Below are positions 18,334-26,683 of a DNA stretch of 58,749 nucleotides, piece after piece. Origin of the DNA: Pseudomaricurvus sp. HS19 (GTDB lineage: Bacteria > Pseudomonadota > Gammaproteobacteria > Pseudomonadales > Cellvibrionaceae); assembly GCF_009857815.1 (NCBI RefSeq), contig NZ_WVVW01000006.1, positions 1-58,749 of the forward strand, in the 5' to 3' direction. The stretch's first letter is position 1. Each line of letters opens with the position of its first letter. The notes under the pieces are model-generated. The model saw only the letters and a program-made list of their open reading frames with translations. It ran no database searches and was not told where the DNA came from. The position numbers and the translations under genes were made by a program.

Positions 18334-19396
18334 GGTGTTGTTCCAGTGGTAGGTAGATGGAAAAAGTGGTTTGACCCGGGTGGCTCTCGCACTCGATCAG
18401 GCCGTGGTGCTGGTTGATCAGGTTCTGCGAGATCGCCAGTCCCAGGCCGGTGCCTTCAGCGCGGCCGGTGATCATGGGGTAAAAAATATCCGCCAGCAGG
18501 TGCTTGGGGATGCCCGGCCCGTTGTCTTCTATGTCGATACGACATACCAGGTTGTGAAACTGGCCGCCGATGGTGAACTGGCGCTGGATGCGGGTGCGCA
18601 GGGTAATGCTGGCCTGGGTGTTGAGGTCAGATTCCTGCAATGCCTGCATGGCGTTGCGGGCAATGTTCAGCAGCGCCTGAATCAGCAGCTCCTTGTCGCC
18701 GGCTACATCGGGAATACTGGGGTCGTAGTCGCGGCGGATGCGGAGATCCGAACCGCACTCCACCTTGATGACGGCCGCCACCCGCTCCAGCACCTCGTGG
18801 ACATTGACCGAGGCAAACTTGGGCACCTGCCGTGGGCCGAGCATACGGTCCACCAGGTTGCGCAGCCGGTCCACCTCTTCAATGATGATCTGGGTGAACT
18901 CTTCCAGTTCGGCGTTGGGCAGCTCGCGGGCCAGCAGTTGTGCCGCGCCGCGGATGCCGCCCAGCGGGTTCTTGATCTCGTGGGCCAGGCTGCGCACCAG
19001 GTTGCGGGTGGTCTCCTGGGCGGCCAGTAGCGCCTCTTCGCGGCTGATACGCAGCAGCCGGTCCAGGGACGCCACTTCAATAATGGTGATGCTCTCGTCG
19101 GGCAGTGGTGTGACGGTGTAGTCCACGGTCAGCGCCTGGCCGTTGTGCAGGATCCAGCTGGCGCGACGCTTGGTGTAAGGGGTGGCTTCCACAATGGCGT
19201 TGCGCAGGGTCTGCAGTGACGGGCCGCTCTCGTGGAAGTGGTCCATCAGCTGGCTGCTGAGCACCTTGACCCGGCTGACGGCCAGCAACATTTCGGCAGC
19301 GGGATTCATGTACTGAATGAGCAGTTGGTTGTCGACAACCAGCACCGCCACATTGAGGTGGTCGAATATCGCTTTGTAGTGCAAATCTGAGGTCAT
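18308..19396 (-). CDS. ntrB: Nitrogen sensor histidine kinase NtrB
   Basis: Protein of 362 residues. The PAS domain (about 5-110) begins IFDHLNVAVLVVDNQLLIQYMNPAAE. The HisKA box is SLAHEIKNPLGGIRGAAQLL near residue 140, the site that phosphorylates NtrC. The N box, G1 box (DIEDNGPGIP) and G2 box (GTGLGLAISQNLI) of the kinase domain follow. It is soluble, with no membrane segment, as in E. coli, where PII controls its phosphatase activity. The order glnA, DUF4124 gene, ntrB, ntrC is one strand and one direction. The 272 bp upstream (19397-19668) show nothing I can assign. Confidence 0.96.
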   Translation of the reverse strand: MTSDLHYKAIFDHLNVAVLVVDNQLLIQYMNPAAEMLLAVSRVKVLSSQLMDHFHESGPSLQTLRNAIVEATPYTKRRASWILHNGQALTVDYTVTPLPDESITIIEVASLDRLLRISREEALLAAQETTRNLVRSLAHEIKNPLGGIRGAAQLLARELPNAELEEFTQIIIEEVDRLRNLVDRMLGPRQVPKFASVNVHEVLERVAAVIKVECGSDLRIRRDYDPSIPDVAGDKELLIQALLNIARNAMQALQESDLNTQASITLRTRIQRQFTIGGQFHNLVCRIDIEDNGPGIPKHLLADIFYPMITGRAEGTGLGLAISQNLINQHHGLIECESHPGQTTFSIYLPLEQHHVTESHPA

Positions 19397-19668
19397 TGAG
19401 TTCTGTCTTGTGTCTGCCGCTCGCCCATGCTGTAGCTGGCCGGAGCCGCTCGCCTGCCGCTACCGGGGCAGTTTGCCGCTCTCTTTTTGCTATTGGCCAA
19501 AGTAGAGCAAGAAACGAACCAATTCGGCGCATCCGCCCTTTTTCGGTGAAAATGGGCTGTTTCCGAGGAATGATGCGCAGCTTGGCAATTTTTGGTGACC
19601 CATTCTGGTGCGTATGGTTTTTCAGGGCAAGGTTTGTGGGCCAGTATGAGCCGGCCACAAAGAGCGGG

Positions 19669-20220
19669 CTATTTGCCCGCCTTGGGGGTGGCCTGGGGCT
19701 TGAAGATGGGGCGCTGCACAAACAGGGTGATGGGGGAGGACTCCGCCAGGGTGTTGCCTTCGGTATCGATCACGGCCACTGAAAGCTGGTTCTCACCGCG
19801 ATGCAGGTACTCCAGTACCAGCAGTGTGCCGGAGGCGGGTTCGCCGAAGGGGGCGCCGTTCAGCATGGCCTGCAGCTGGTGATCCGCATGCAAGCCGGGG
19901 GATACGCTGACACTGACGCTGACCCGGCTCTGGCCCATGGGAATCTGGCTGCCGGATGCAGGGCTGACGATGGACAGGCTGTACTCCACGGCCGTGCCGT
20001 CATCCTCGGGGCTGGTGTTGATGGGAGGGGCTGCCTCGGCGGGGGACTGGCTGTTGATGGGGGGCAGGTCCAGCTCCTCTACCTTCTCGGCTCCGACCGG
20101 CTTGTCGCTGAAGGTGATCTTGCCGTCCTTGTCGACGCTCTTGTAGATCTCGGCATGGGTGCCACTGGTGGACAGGGCTGTGGTGAGGATGGCGAGGAAC
20201 AGGGGAGCAGCGTATTTCAT
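19669..20220 (-). CDS. DUF4124 domain-containing periplasmic protein
   Basis: Protein of 183 residues. The signal peptide ends near THA. The DUF4124 pattern EIYKSVDKDGKITFSDKPVG is at mature residues 1-20. A Pro/Ser/Ala-rich linker and an Ig-like beta domain follow (SLSIVSPASGSQIPMG to SSPITLFVQRP). ATG 20220 is preferred over an in-frame ATG at 20238 because GAGG lies upstream of it. Function is unknown. DUF4124 proteins occur between glnA and ntrB in several Gammaproteobacteria (recalled, not checked here), so a role tied to nitrogen control is possible but unproven. Confidence 0.8.
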   Translation of the reverse strand: MKYAAPLFLAILTTALSTSGTHAEIYKSVDKDGKITFSDKPVGAEKVEELDLPPINSQSPAEAAPPINTSPEDDGTAVEYSLSIVSPASGSQIPMGQSRVSVSVSVSPGLHADHQLQAMLNGAPFGEPASGTLLVLEYLHRGENQLSVAVIDTEGNTLAESSPITLFVQRPIFKPQATPKAGK

Positions 20221-20338
20221 CAATTTGGGCCTCTGCATAAAGAGGTTTCAGGGTAGCGCCTTTTGCTGGGTGTCACCAGATGCCACCTTGTGTTGTTGCG
20301 CCCGCACAGGCGGACCCGATCACAAAGTGAGCGGGCAC

Positions 20339-20367
20339 AAAAAAGGGCCGCTTGTGCGGCCCTTTTC
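20339..20367 (-). terminator. Rho-independent terminator after glnA
   Basis: GGGCCGC (20345-20351) pairs with GCGGCCC (20356-20362) around a 4-nt loop. On the minus strand a run of six T follows the stem, so it ends the glnA transcript. The plus strand also has four T after the stem. It lies between glnA and the DUF4124 gene, so ntrBC expression from the glnA promoter would need read-through or its own promoter. Confidence 0.9.
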
Positions 20368-20392
20368 TGCAACTGCTTGCGTAATCGGGAGA

Positions 20393-21799
20393 TTACACAG
20401 AGTAGTACAGGTCGAACTCAACCGGGTGAGTGGTGTGCTCAACGCGGTAGACGTCTTCCATTTTCAGCTCGATGTAAGCGTCGATCATGTCGTCGGTGAA
20501 TACACCGCCGGCAGTCAGGAACTCACGGTCTGCGTCCAGGTTGCTCAGGGCCTCGCGCAGGGAGCCACATACCTGTGGGATCTGGGCAGCTTCTTCAGCT
20601 GGCAGGTCGTACAGGTCTTTGTCAGCGGCATCGCCAGGGTGGATCTTGTTCTTAACACCGTCCAGGCCAGCCATCAGCAGTGCAGCGAAGCACAGGTATG
20701 GGTTGGCGATTGGGTCAGGGAAGCGAGCTTCAACACGTACGGCCTTCGGAGAAGAAACGTAAGGGATACGCAGGGAAGCGGAACGGTTACGGGCAGAGTA
20801 GGCCAGCATAACAGGGGCTTCGAAGCCTGGGATCAGACGCTTGTAAGAGTTGGTGCCCGGGTTGGTGAAGGCGTTCAGCGCTTTAGCGTGCTTGATCACA
20901 CCGCCGATGTAGTACAGGGCAGTTTCGGACAGGCCAGCGTAGCCGTCGCCAGCGAACTGGTTAACGCCATCTTTCCAGAAAGACTGGTGAACGTGCATAC
21001 CGGAACCGTTGTCGCCAACCATTGGCTTGGGCATAAAGGTAGCGGTTTTGCCGTAGGCGTGGGCAACGTTGTGTACGCAGTACTTGAGGATCTGTACTTC
21101 GTCAGCTTTCTTCACCAGGGTGTTGAAGGAAACACCGATTTCACACTGACCGGCGTTGGCCACTTCGTGGTGGTGTACTTCAACGTCCAGACCCATCTGC
21201 TCCATGGCGTTACACATGGCAGAACGGATGTCGTGCAGGCTGTCTACTGGTGGAACAGGGAAGTAACCGCCTTTCACGCGTGGACGGTGACCCATGTTGC
21301 CGTCAGGGTACTCGGTGCCGGTGGCCCAGGCAGCTTCTTCGGAGTTGATTTTCACGAAGGAGCCGGACATGTCCGCGCCCCAGTGAATGCTGTCGAAGAT
21401 GAAGAATTCTGGCTCTGGACCGAAGAACGCGGTGTCACCCAGACCGGTGGACTTCAGGTACTCTTCAGCGCGCTTGGCAACAGAGCGTGGGTCGCGCTCG
21501 TAACCCTGCATGGTGGAAGGCTCCACGATGTCGCAGCGTACGATAACGGTAGGCTCGTCGGTGAATGGGTCCAGTACAGAGGCAGAGTCGTCTGGCATCA
21601 GGATCATGTCGGATTCGTTAATGCCTTTCCAGCCAGAGATAGAAGAGCCGTCAAACATCTGTCCGGTTTCGAAGAAGTCTTCGTCAACATAGCGGGCAGG
21701 GATGGTTACGTGTTGCTCTTTACCTTTGGTGTCGGTGAAGCGCAGGTCTACCCAACGCGCTTCGCTTTCTTTGATCAGATTCAGAGTGTTCTCTGACAT
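20393..21799 (-). CDS. glnA: Glutamine synthetase, type I
   Basis: Protein of 468 residues (E. coli GlnA 469). It joins ammonia to glutamate using ATP and forms a cytoplasmic dodecamer. It carries [18 protein letters not shown], the metal-binding [12 protein letters not shown], the latch [16 protein letters not shown] and the adenylylation-site Tyr in [11 protein letters not shown] near residue 397. It is therefore the GSI-beta type controlled by GlnE. ATG 21799 is chosen because GGAGG lies 8 bp upstream. Control is by NtrC and sigma-54 (see sites at 21961-22097). Confidence 0.97.
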   Translation of the reverse strand: MSENTLNLIKESEARWVDLRFTDTKGKEQHVTIPARYVDEDFFETGQMFDGSSISGWKGINESDMILMPDDSASVLDPFTDEPTVIVRCDIVEPSTMQGYERDPRSVAKRAEEYLKSTGLGDTAFFGPEPEFFIFDSIHWGADMSGSFVKINSEEAAWATGTEYPDGNMGHRPRVKGGYFPVPPVDSLHDIRSAMCNAMEQMGLDVEVHHHEVANAGQCEIGVSFNTLVKKADEVQILKYCVHNVAHAYGKTATFMPKPMVGDNGSGMHVHQSFWKDGVNQFAGDGYAGLSETALYYIGGVIKHAKALNAFTNPGTNSYKRLIPGFEAPVMLAYSARNRSASLRIPYVSSPKAVRVEARFPDPIANPYLCFAALLMAGLDGVKNKIHPGDAADKDLYDLPAEEAAQIPQVCGSLREALSNLDADREFLTAGGVFTDDMIDAYIELKMEDVYRVEHTTHPVEFDLYYSV

Positions 21800-21960
21800 G
21801 AGGGATGCCTCCAAAATGGCCTAACCTGGACGAAAAAAATTGAGTGTCTTCTACAGTTACAGTCCTCTGCGTCTGCGGCGAGCGTTGTGCTGCATAAGAT
21901 CAGCTTCGCATTCTTCACGTTTTGCTTATGCGACGCAAGAGAGATTGTGTGCGATAACAG

Positions 21961-21976
21961 GGCAAATAATATGCCA
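21961..21976 (-). promoter_or_regulatory. glnA: Sigma-54 promoter of glnA
   Basis: On the minus strand TGGCATATTATTTGCC matches the sigma-54 consensus TGGCAC-N5-TTGCA, with the invariant GG and GC correctly spaced. The predicted transcription start is near 21950, giving a leader of about 150 nt before the glnA ATG. Confidence 0.88.
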
Positions 21977-22049
21977 CCCTGACGACTATGCTGCAGCCCT
22001 TGATTTTACTGGGGGTGCGGTCAAATTATAACCAGACCTTTTATCTGTG

Positions 22050-22066
22050 TGCACCATGGAGGTGCT
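22050..22066. promoter_or_regulatory. NtrC-binding site, promoter-proximal
   Basis: TGCACCATGGAGGTGCT matches the E. coli consensus TGCACCA-N3-TGGTGCA at 12 of 14 fixed positions. Its centre (22058) is about 108 bp upstream of the predicted glnA start, the same distance as the proximal strong NtrC site at E. coli glnAp2. Confidence 0.88.
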
Positions 22067-22080
22067 CAATAATTCGAGGG

Positions 22081-22097
22081 GTTTCCATTTTGGTGCA
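22081..22097. promoter_or_regulatory. NtrC-binding site, distal
   Basis: GTTTCCATTTTGGTGCA carries one perfect half-site (TGGTGCA) and CCA of the other half. Its centre (22089) is 31 bp, about three helical turns, from the proximal site and about 139 bp from the predicted glnA start. The helical phasing supports cooperative binding despite the weaker left half. Confidence 0.75.
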
Positions 22098-22221
22098 GCC
22101 CCTGAGGCGATTGCGGTGCAGCGGTGGATTTTCGAATACTGCTGCCAGGGAGGGTGTCTCGCGGGGTTGGTTGTTTTATAATCGCCGCCTTTTTTCCGTC
22201 CGACCCCGCTGGGCCCCCGTT

Positions 22222-23676
22222 ATGCACTTTATTGTTAAATTCTTCCCGGAAATCACCATCAAGTCACCGCCGGTGCGCAAGCGCTTTGTCCGCCAGTTGC
22301 GGGAGAACCTGCGCGAGCTGTGCCGGTCGCTGCCGTTTGCAGTAGATGTACGGCGCGACTGGGACAAAATTGATGTGCTGGCGGAGGGTGAGGACGACGC
22401 TGTGGCAGCGCAGATCAGCGCTATTCTGGCCCATACCCCCGGGATTGCCCATTTCGCCAGGGTGCAGACCTTTCCCCTGGGCAGTCTGGAGGATATTTTC
22501 CAGCAGACCCGCTCTGTCTGGGGTGAGGCGCTGGCCGGCAAAACCTTCTGTGTGCGGGTAAAGCGCCAGGGGCAGCACGATTTCACCTCCATTGAGGTGG
22601 AGCGCTATGTGGGTGGTGGTCTCAACCAATTCACCGAGGCGGCGGGTGTGCGCCTGGTGGATCCGGATATTACCGTCAAACTGGAGATCAAGAACGACAG
22701 TGTGCATGTGATCGAGTCGCAAACGCCGGGCCTGGGTGGGTTCCCGTTGGGTACCCAGGAGCCGGTGCTGTCGCTGATTTCCGGCGGTTTCGATTCCACC
22801 GTGGCCAGCTACCTGACCATCAAGCGCGGTATTCGTACCCACTTCTGCTTCTTTAATCTGGGCGGTCGCGCCCACGAGGTGGGTGTGAAAGAGGTGGCCT
22901 ACTATCTGTGGAAGAAGTTCGGTGCCTCCCACCGTGTCATGTTTGTCGCCGTACCCTTTGAGGGGGTGGTGGAGGAGATCCTGCAGAAGGTGGATAACTC
23001 CCAGATGGGGGTGGTGCTCAAGCGCATGATGTTGCGCGCCGCTACCGATATCGCCAAACAGATGGAGATTCCGGCCCTTGTGACCGGTGAGGCCGTGGCC
23101 CAGGTTTCCAGCCAGACCCTGACCAACCTGACCGTGATCGACAGTGTCACCAATACGCTGGTGCTGCGTCCCCTGATTACCATGGACAAGGGCGATATTA
23201 TTAATATCTCCCGCCAGATCGGTACCGAAGAGTTTGCTGCGGCCATGCCCGAATACTGTGGCGTGATCTCCCGCAAGCCCACCACCCGGGCGAAGGAGGA
23301 GCGGGTGGCGGCCGAGGAGCTAAACTTTGACATGGCGGTGTTGCAGGCGGCTATCGACAGCCGTCGCACCCTGCCCATCGATGACGTGGTGCGTGACCTG
23401 CAGCAGGCGGATGAGGTGCGGCTGGTGTCGCAGCTGCAGCCCGGGCAGGTGGTGATCGATGTGCGTCACCCGGACGAGGAGGAGCTGCGTCCATTGCAGG
23501 CAGACGGTGCCACGGTTCTCAAAATTCCCTTTTACCGCCTCAGTTCAGCCTTTGCCGGGCTCGACGCCGGGGTGGAGTACCTGCTCTACTGTGAAAAAGG
23601 GGTCATGAGTCAGCTGCACGCTGCCAACCTGAGTGAAGCAGGTTATGGCAATGTTGCGGTCTATCGTCCCGGCTGA
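22222..23676 (+). CDS. thiI: tRNA 4-thiouridine synthase / thiamine sulfur transferase ThiI
   Basis: Protein of 484 residues (E. coli 482). The THUMP domain (about 60-165) is followed by the PP-loop ATP pyrophosphatase motif SGGFDST near residue 185 and a C-terminal rhodanese domain. The disulfide-forming Cys residues are present in AMPEYCGVIS (near 345) and LLYCEKGVMS (near 457). It makes s4U in tRNA and supplies sulfur for the thiazole of thiamine. ATG 22222 begins MHFIVKFFPEITIKS, the family N-terminus. A TATAAT at 22177-22182 is a plausible -10 box. It is divergent from glnA. Confidence 0.95.
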   Translation: MHFIVKFFPEITIKSPPVRKRFVRQLRENLRELCRSLPFAVDVRRDWDKIDVLAEGEDDAVAAQISAILAHTPGIAHFARVQTFPLGSLEDIFQQTRSVWGEALAGKTFCVRVKRQGQHDFTSIEVERYVGGGLNQFTEAAGVRLVDPDITVKLEIKNDSVHVIESQTPGLGGFPLGTQEPVLSLISGGFDSTVASYLTIKRGIRTHFCFFNLGGRAHEVGVKEVAYYLWKKFGASHRVMFVAVPFEGVVEEILQKVDNSQMGVVLKRMMLRAATDIAKQMEIPALVTGEAVAQVSSQTLTNLTVIDSVTNTLVLRPLITMDKGDIINISRQIGTEEFAAAMPEYCGVISRKPTTRAKEERVAAEELNFDMAVLQAAIDSRRTLPIDDVVRDLQQADEVRLVSQLQPGQVVIDVRHPDEEELRPLQADGATVLKIPFYRLSSAFAGLDAGVEYLLYCEKGVMSQLHAANLSEAGYGNVAVYRPG

Positions 23677-23777
23677 CAGATTCGGGGCAGTTGCCGCTCT
23701 CAGGGTGAGGGTGTTGCAAGGCGGTAGCCGGATTTTGGGAGGGCGTTGAGTTCTCCCGTAATCGAATAGGGATGTAC

Positions 23778-26150
23778 ATGGGTATCAGGTCCAGGATGGT
23801 GGCTGCGTTCGGCGCGTTGTTGCTGGCCAGCCTGCTGTTGTTCGGTGTCGGGAGTTACCGGCTGCTGCTGCTCAAAGGCGGTGCGCAGCAGGTGGAGTAC
23901 CAGCAGCGGGCGGTTGCGGCGGTGCAGGCCGGGGTGGTCGCGGAATTGTCGCGTCTGCAGCTTGAGGTGCGGGAACTGGCCGGCGCTGTGGCCGGGCGCC
24001 TTGCGGATTCGCGACAGGCGGATGCGCGGGTACTGGCTGCCCTGGCGGACTTTCAGGGCGTGCATCCCGAAGTCATGAGCGTGGTTTGGGTTGCTGCCGG
24101 TGATCGTCCCTGGCTGCATTTTCCCGTGTCCCGGGCTCTTGATCGACGGGCGCTGACCGGCTCCATCGAGGGCCACCAGGTGGATGCGGGTCCGATCCTG
24201 TTGGCCGGTGAGCATCCCCTGTTGCGCTTTCTTGTCCCGGTGCCTCATTCCGGTATGCCCGCGGCTGCCTCCCATGTGGTGGTGGATACCGATTTTTCCC
24301 GTCTTCAGTCCCTGCTTCGCAGTCAGGATGCGCCCAGCTACCAGATGTTTATTGCCGGTCAGGATGGTGCGCTGCTGACCAGCTCGGGTGAGCCGTTGTT
24401 CGCGGTATTGCCGGCCGATGCCTTGCCGGGTGGTGCTTCCGCTACAGGCGGCGTGGGCCTGGAGGTGGATGGTCACCAGTATGACTTGTCCCTGCAGCCC
24501 CTGGCTGCAGGCTTGTGGCTGGGGGTATTGACCGACAAGGCGCTGCTGCGGCAACAGGTGATGAGCGCCGTACAGCAGCTGCTGGTGCTGGCGGCGGTTA
24601 TTCTGGCGTTGTTCGGTGCGCTGCTGCTTTTCCTCATCTACCATCGCCTGCAGTGGCTGCTGGACCGGCTGCTGAGCTACTGCCGGGAGGTATTGCGGGG
24701 CAGTCGTTCGGCACAGTTGCAGCTCGATGACACGGGCGGGGTGGGGAAGTTGGCGCTGGCCGTGGGAGAAATGGGGATGCGGCTGCAGGGGGCCGACCAG
24801 CACGCAGCGCGCCTGGCTTACTATGACCAGCTCACCGACCTGCCCAACCGCTCGTCACTGAAAGAATCCCTGACCCGCCTGCTGGAGGTGATGGGGCGCA
24901 GCGGGCAGAAGCTGGCGGTACTGTTTGTGGATCTGGATGATTTCAAAAAGGTGAATGATCGCCTCGGGCACGATGCCGGCGACGAGCTGCTGGTGCAGGT
25001 GTCGCAGCGCCTCAAGCAGGCGCTGCGCAAGGGCGACCTGTTGGGCGGTAATCTTTCTGAAGAGGCTGAAGCGCACCTGCTCAGTCGCCGCGGCGGCGAT
25101 GAGTTTAACGCTGTGCTGCCCGCTATTAAGGGCCCCCGTGATGCCGCCATGGTGGCGGAGCGGCTGATTACCGATATCAGTGTGCCGCTGATGATCGCCG
25201 GCAGCCAGGTCAGTGTCGGCGCCAGCGTCGGCATTGCCCTGTTTCCCGATGACGGCGCTGATGCCGAGACTCTGCTGCGCCACGCCGATATGGCCATGTA
25301 CCAGGCCAAGGCCCAGGGCAAGAACAAATACTACCTGTTTACCGAGTCCATCAATGCCGAGGTGCGCCGGCGGCTGGAGATGGAGCAGGCAGTGGCGATT
25401 GGACTGCAGCGCAACGAGTTTGAGCTCTATTACCAGCCCAAGCTCAACCTGCGCACCATGGAAGTAACCGGCTTCGAAGCCCTGATGCGCTGGATAACAC
25501 CGGACCGGGGAGTGGTTTCCCCGGCGGAGTTCGTACCCCTGACCGAGGCCTCGCAACTGATTCACGACCTGGGCAACTGGGTGATCGCCGAGGCCATGCA
25601 CCAGATGGCCCAGTGGGACGACATCCTGCCCCCCGGGTTGCGGGTGGCGATCAACATTTCACCGCGCCAGATTGTGGAAGATAACTTTGCCGGCCAGTTT
25701 ATCTCGCTGGCGGAGCAGTTCGGGGTGTCGCCGGCGCGGCTGGAGGTGGAGTTGACAGAGACCAGTGTGCTCACCGATGAGGCGCTGGTGCACGAGCACC
25801 TGCAAACCCTGCGTGCCGCCGGGGTGAAGGTGAGCCTGGATGATTTTGGCACCGGCTACTCCTCCCTTACCTTCCTGCGCAACCTGCCCATAGATGCGGT
25901 GAAGATTGACCGCAGCTTCGTCAGCCGCCTCAACCAGGAGGGGGGCTCCCAGGAGATTGTGATTTCGGTGCTGGAGCTGTGCCACAAGCTGCGGCTGGAG
26001 ACCATTGCCGAGGGTGTGGAAAACGCCGATCAGATGGTGACCCTGCTCAACAATGGCTGCACCGAGGCCCAGGGCTACCTGTTTGCGCCGGCACTGCCGG
26101 CCGATGATGTGCTCGCCTATCTCAGTGAGCGGGTGCTGCCCGGGGGGTGA
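23778..26150 (+). CDS. Membrane GGDEF-EAL cyclic-di-GMP protein
   Basis: Protein of 790 residues. Helix 1 (about 6-26), a periplasmic sensor region (27-265), helix 2 (about 267-290), GGDEF (about 345-510) and EAL (about 525-780). Both active sites look intact: RGGDEF near residue 438, and in the EAL domain FEALMRW, ELTETSVL, DDFGTGYSSL and KIDRSFV. It could therefore make and degrade c-di-GMP. The usual RxxD inhibitory motif is displaced: RKGD is separated from GGDEF by an insertion. ATG 23778 has AGGG at 6 bp; ATG 23772, two codons upstream, is an alternative. It is the last gene before the typA insertion. Confidence 0.92.
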   Translation: MGIRSRMVAAFGALLLASLLLFGVGSYRLLLLKGGAQQVEYQQRAVAAVQAGVVAELSRLQLEVRELAGAVAGRLADSRQADARVLAALADFQGVHPEVMSVVWVAAGDRPWLHFPVSRALDRRALTGSIEGHQVDAGPILLAGEHPLLRFLVPVPHSGMPAAASHVVVDTDFSRLQSLLRSQDAPSYQMFIAGQDGALLTSSGEPLFAVLPADALPGGASATGGVGLEVDGHQYDLSLQPLAAGLWLGVLTDKALLRQQVMSAVQQLLVLAAVILALFGALLLFLIYHRLQWLLDRLLSYCREVLRGSRSAQLQLDDTGGVGKLALAVGEMGMRLQGADQHAARLAYYDQLTDLPNRSSLKESLTRLLEVMGRSGQKLAVLFVDLDDFKKVNDRLGHDAGDELLVQVSQRLKQALRKGDLLGGNLSEEAEAHLLSRRGGDEFNAVLPAIKGPRDAAMVAERLITDISVPLMIAGSQVSVGASVGIALFPDDGADAETLLRHADMAMYQAKAQGKNKYYLFTESINAEVRRRLEMEQAVAIGLQRNEFELYYQPKLNLRTMEVTGFEALMRWITPDRGVVSPAEFVPLTEASQLIHDLGNWVIAEAMHQMAQWDDILPPGLRVAINISPRQIVEDNFAGQFISLAEQFGVSPARLEVELTETSVLTDEALVHEHLQTLRAAGVKVSLDDFGTGYSSLTFLRNLPIDAVKIDRSFVSRLNQEGGSQEIVISVLELCHKLRLETIAEGVENADQMVTLLNNGCTEAQGYLFAPALPADDVLAYLSERVLPGG

Positions 26151-26222
26151 TCCGGTGCCCGCCAGTGTGGGTGGTGGTGACAAATTTCCCGGTTGCTCAT
26201 TTATTCGTCACTGTATCGCGGG

Positions 26223-26228
26223 TATAAT
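26223..26228 (+). promoter_or_regulatory. Native typA promoter -10 box, now upstream of the element
   Basis: TATAAT in the context CGCGGGTATAATGCCGCACC lies about 70 bp before the GTG of the typA remnant. No good -35 is visible at 17 bp. Because of the insertion it now reads into the element rather than into typA. Confidence 0.6.
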
Positions 26229-26295
26229 GCCGCACCTTTTTTCCCCTTGGCCATTACCCTCACCCCGAGTCCGGCCTGCTGTAGAGATACCCCTT

Positions 26296-26394
26296 GTGAT
26301 TGAAAAACTCCGTAATATCGCAATTATTGCCCACGTGGGTGATCGGCTGTGTTTTTGGGGGTATCAGAGTGTCTCATTATGCAATGATAACTGA
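26296..26394 (+). pseudogene. typA: 5' remnant of native typA (14 codons) fused to element sequence
   Basis: GTG 26296 opens a frame reading [14 protein letters not shown], which matches the N-terminus of E. coli BipA/TypA ([20 protein letters not shown]) and the same block in the intact gene downstream. Identity stops exactly after HV (26336). The frame then runs 18 further codons of unrelated AT-rich sequence to a TGA at 26392-26394. It is best read as the original start of typA cut off by an inserted element. It could still be translated as a 32-residue peptide. Confidence 0.88.
26314..26336 (+). repeat. Left attachment-like repeat (attL) of the typA element
   Basis: A 23-bp stretch is 21/23 identical to 28985-29007. 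It includes the exact shared core ATTGCCCACGT (26326-26336), which encodes IAHV of TypA. It marks the left boundary of the insertion. Confidence 0.85.
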
Positions 26395-26530
26395 TTGAAA
26401 TATAATCAATTTTTATTGTTTTGGTGTCTTAAGCTGTTTCGGTGTATCTCATCCTGAATCAGGCGAAATGTGTACATATCCATGTACATAAAATCGGGTT
26501 TTCAATGCAGTTTGATTTTATGTACACATG
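26369..26530. other. Left-end non-coding region of the element with repeated motifs
   Basis: This AT-rich leader of the element (gene-free from 26395 to 26683) holds GTGTCTCATTATG (26369-26381) and GTATCTCATCCTG (26444-26456). It also holds three TGTACA palindromes (26471, 26483, 26521) and a perfect 13-bp inverted repeat, 26483-26495 with 26514-26526, around an 18-nt loop. Similar motifs recur at the right end. They could bind a recombinase, an excision factor or a repressor. Confidence 0.65.
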
Positions 26531-26683
26531 CCAGCCCTCTATTCAGAACGCATTTGTTTGTTAAGGCTTTGGATTAACCATTAGAGGGGCGGATTTAATG
26601 AAAATTGCACAGCTGTTGAATCGTATGTAATTTATATACAATTAAGAGCATTTCTCTCCAATTATTGTAGCCTTTTGATCACT

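Noticed and set aside
20159-21796. Open frame of 545 codons on the plus strand across glnA
   Set aside because: It is antisense to glnA, which has clear family motifs over its whole length; the plus-strand product has no recognisable domain.
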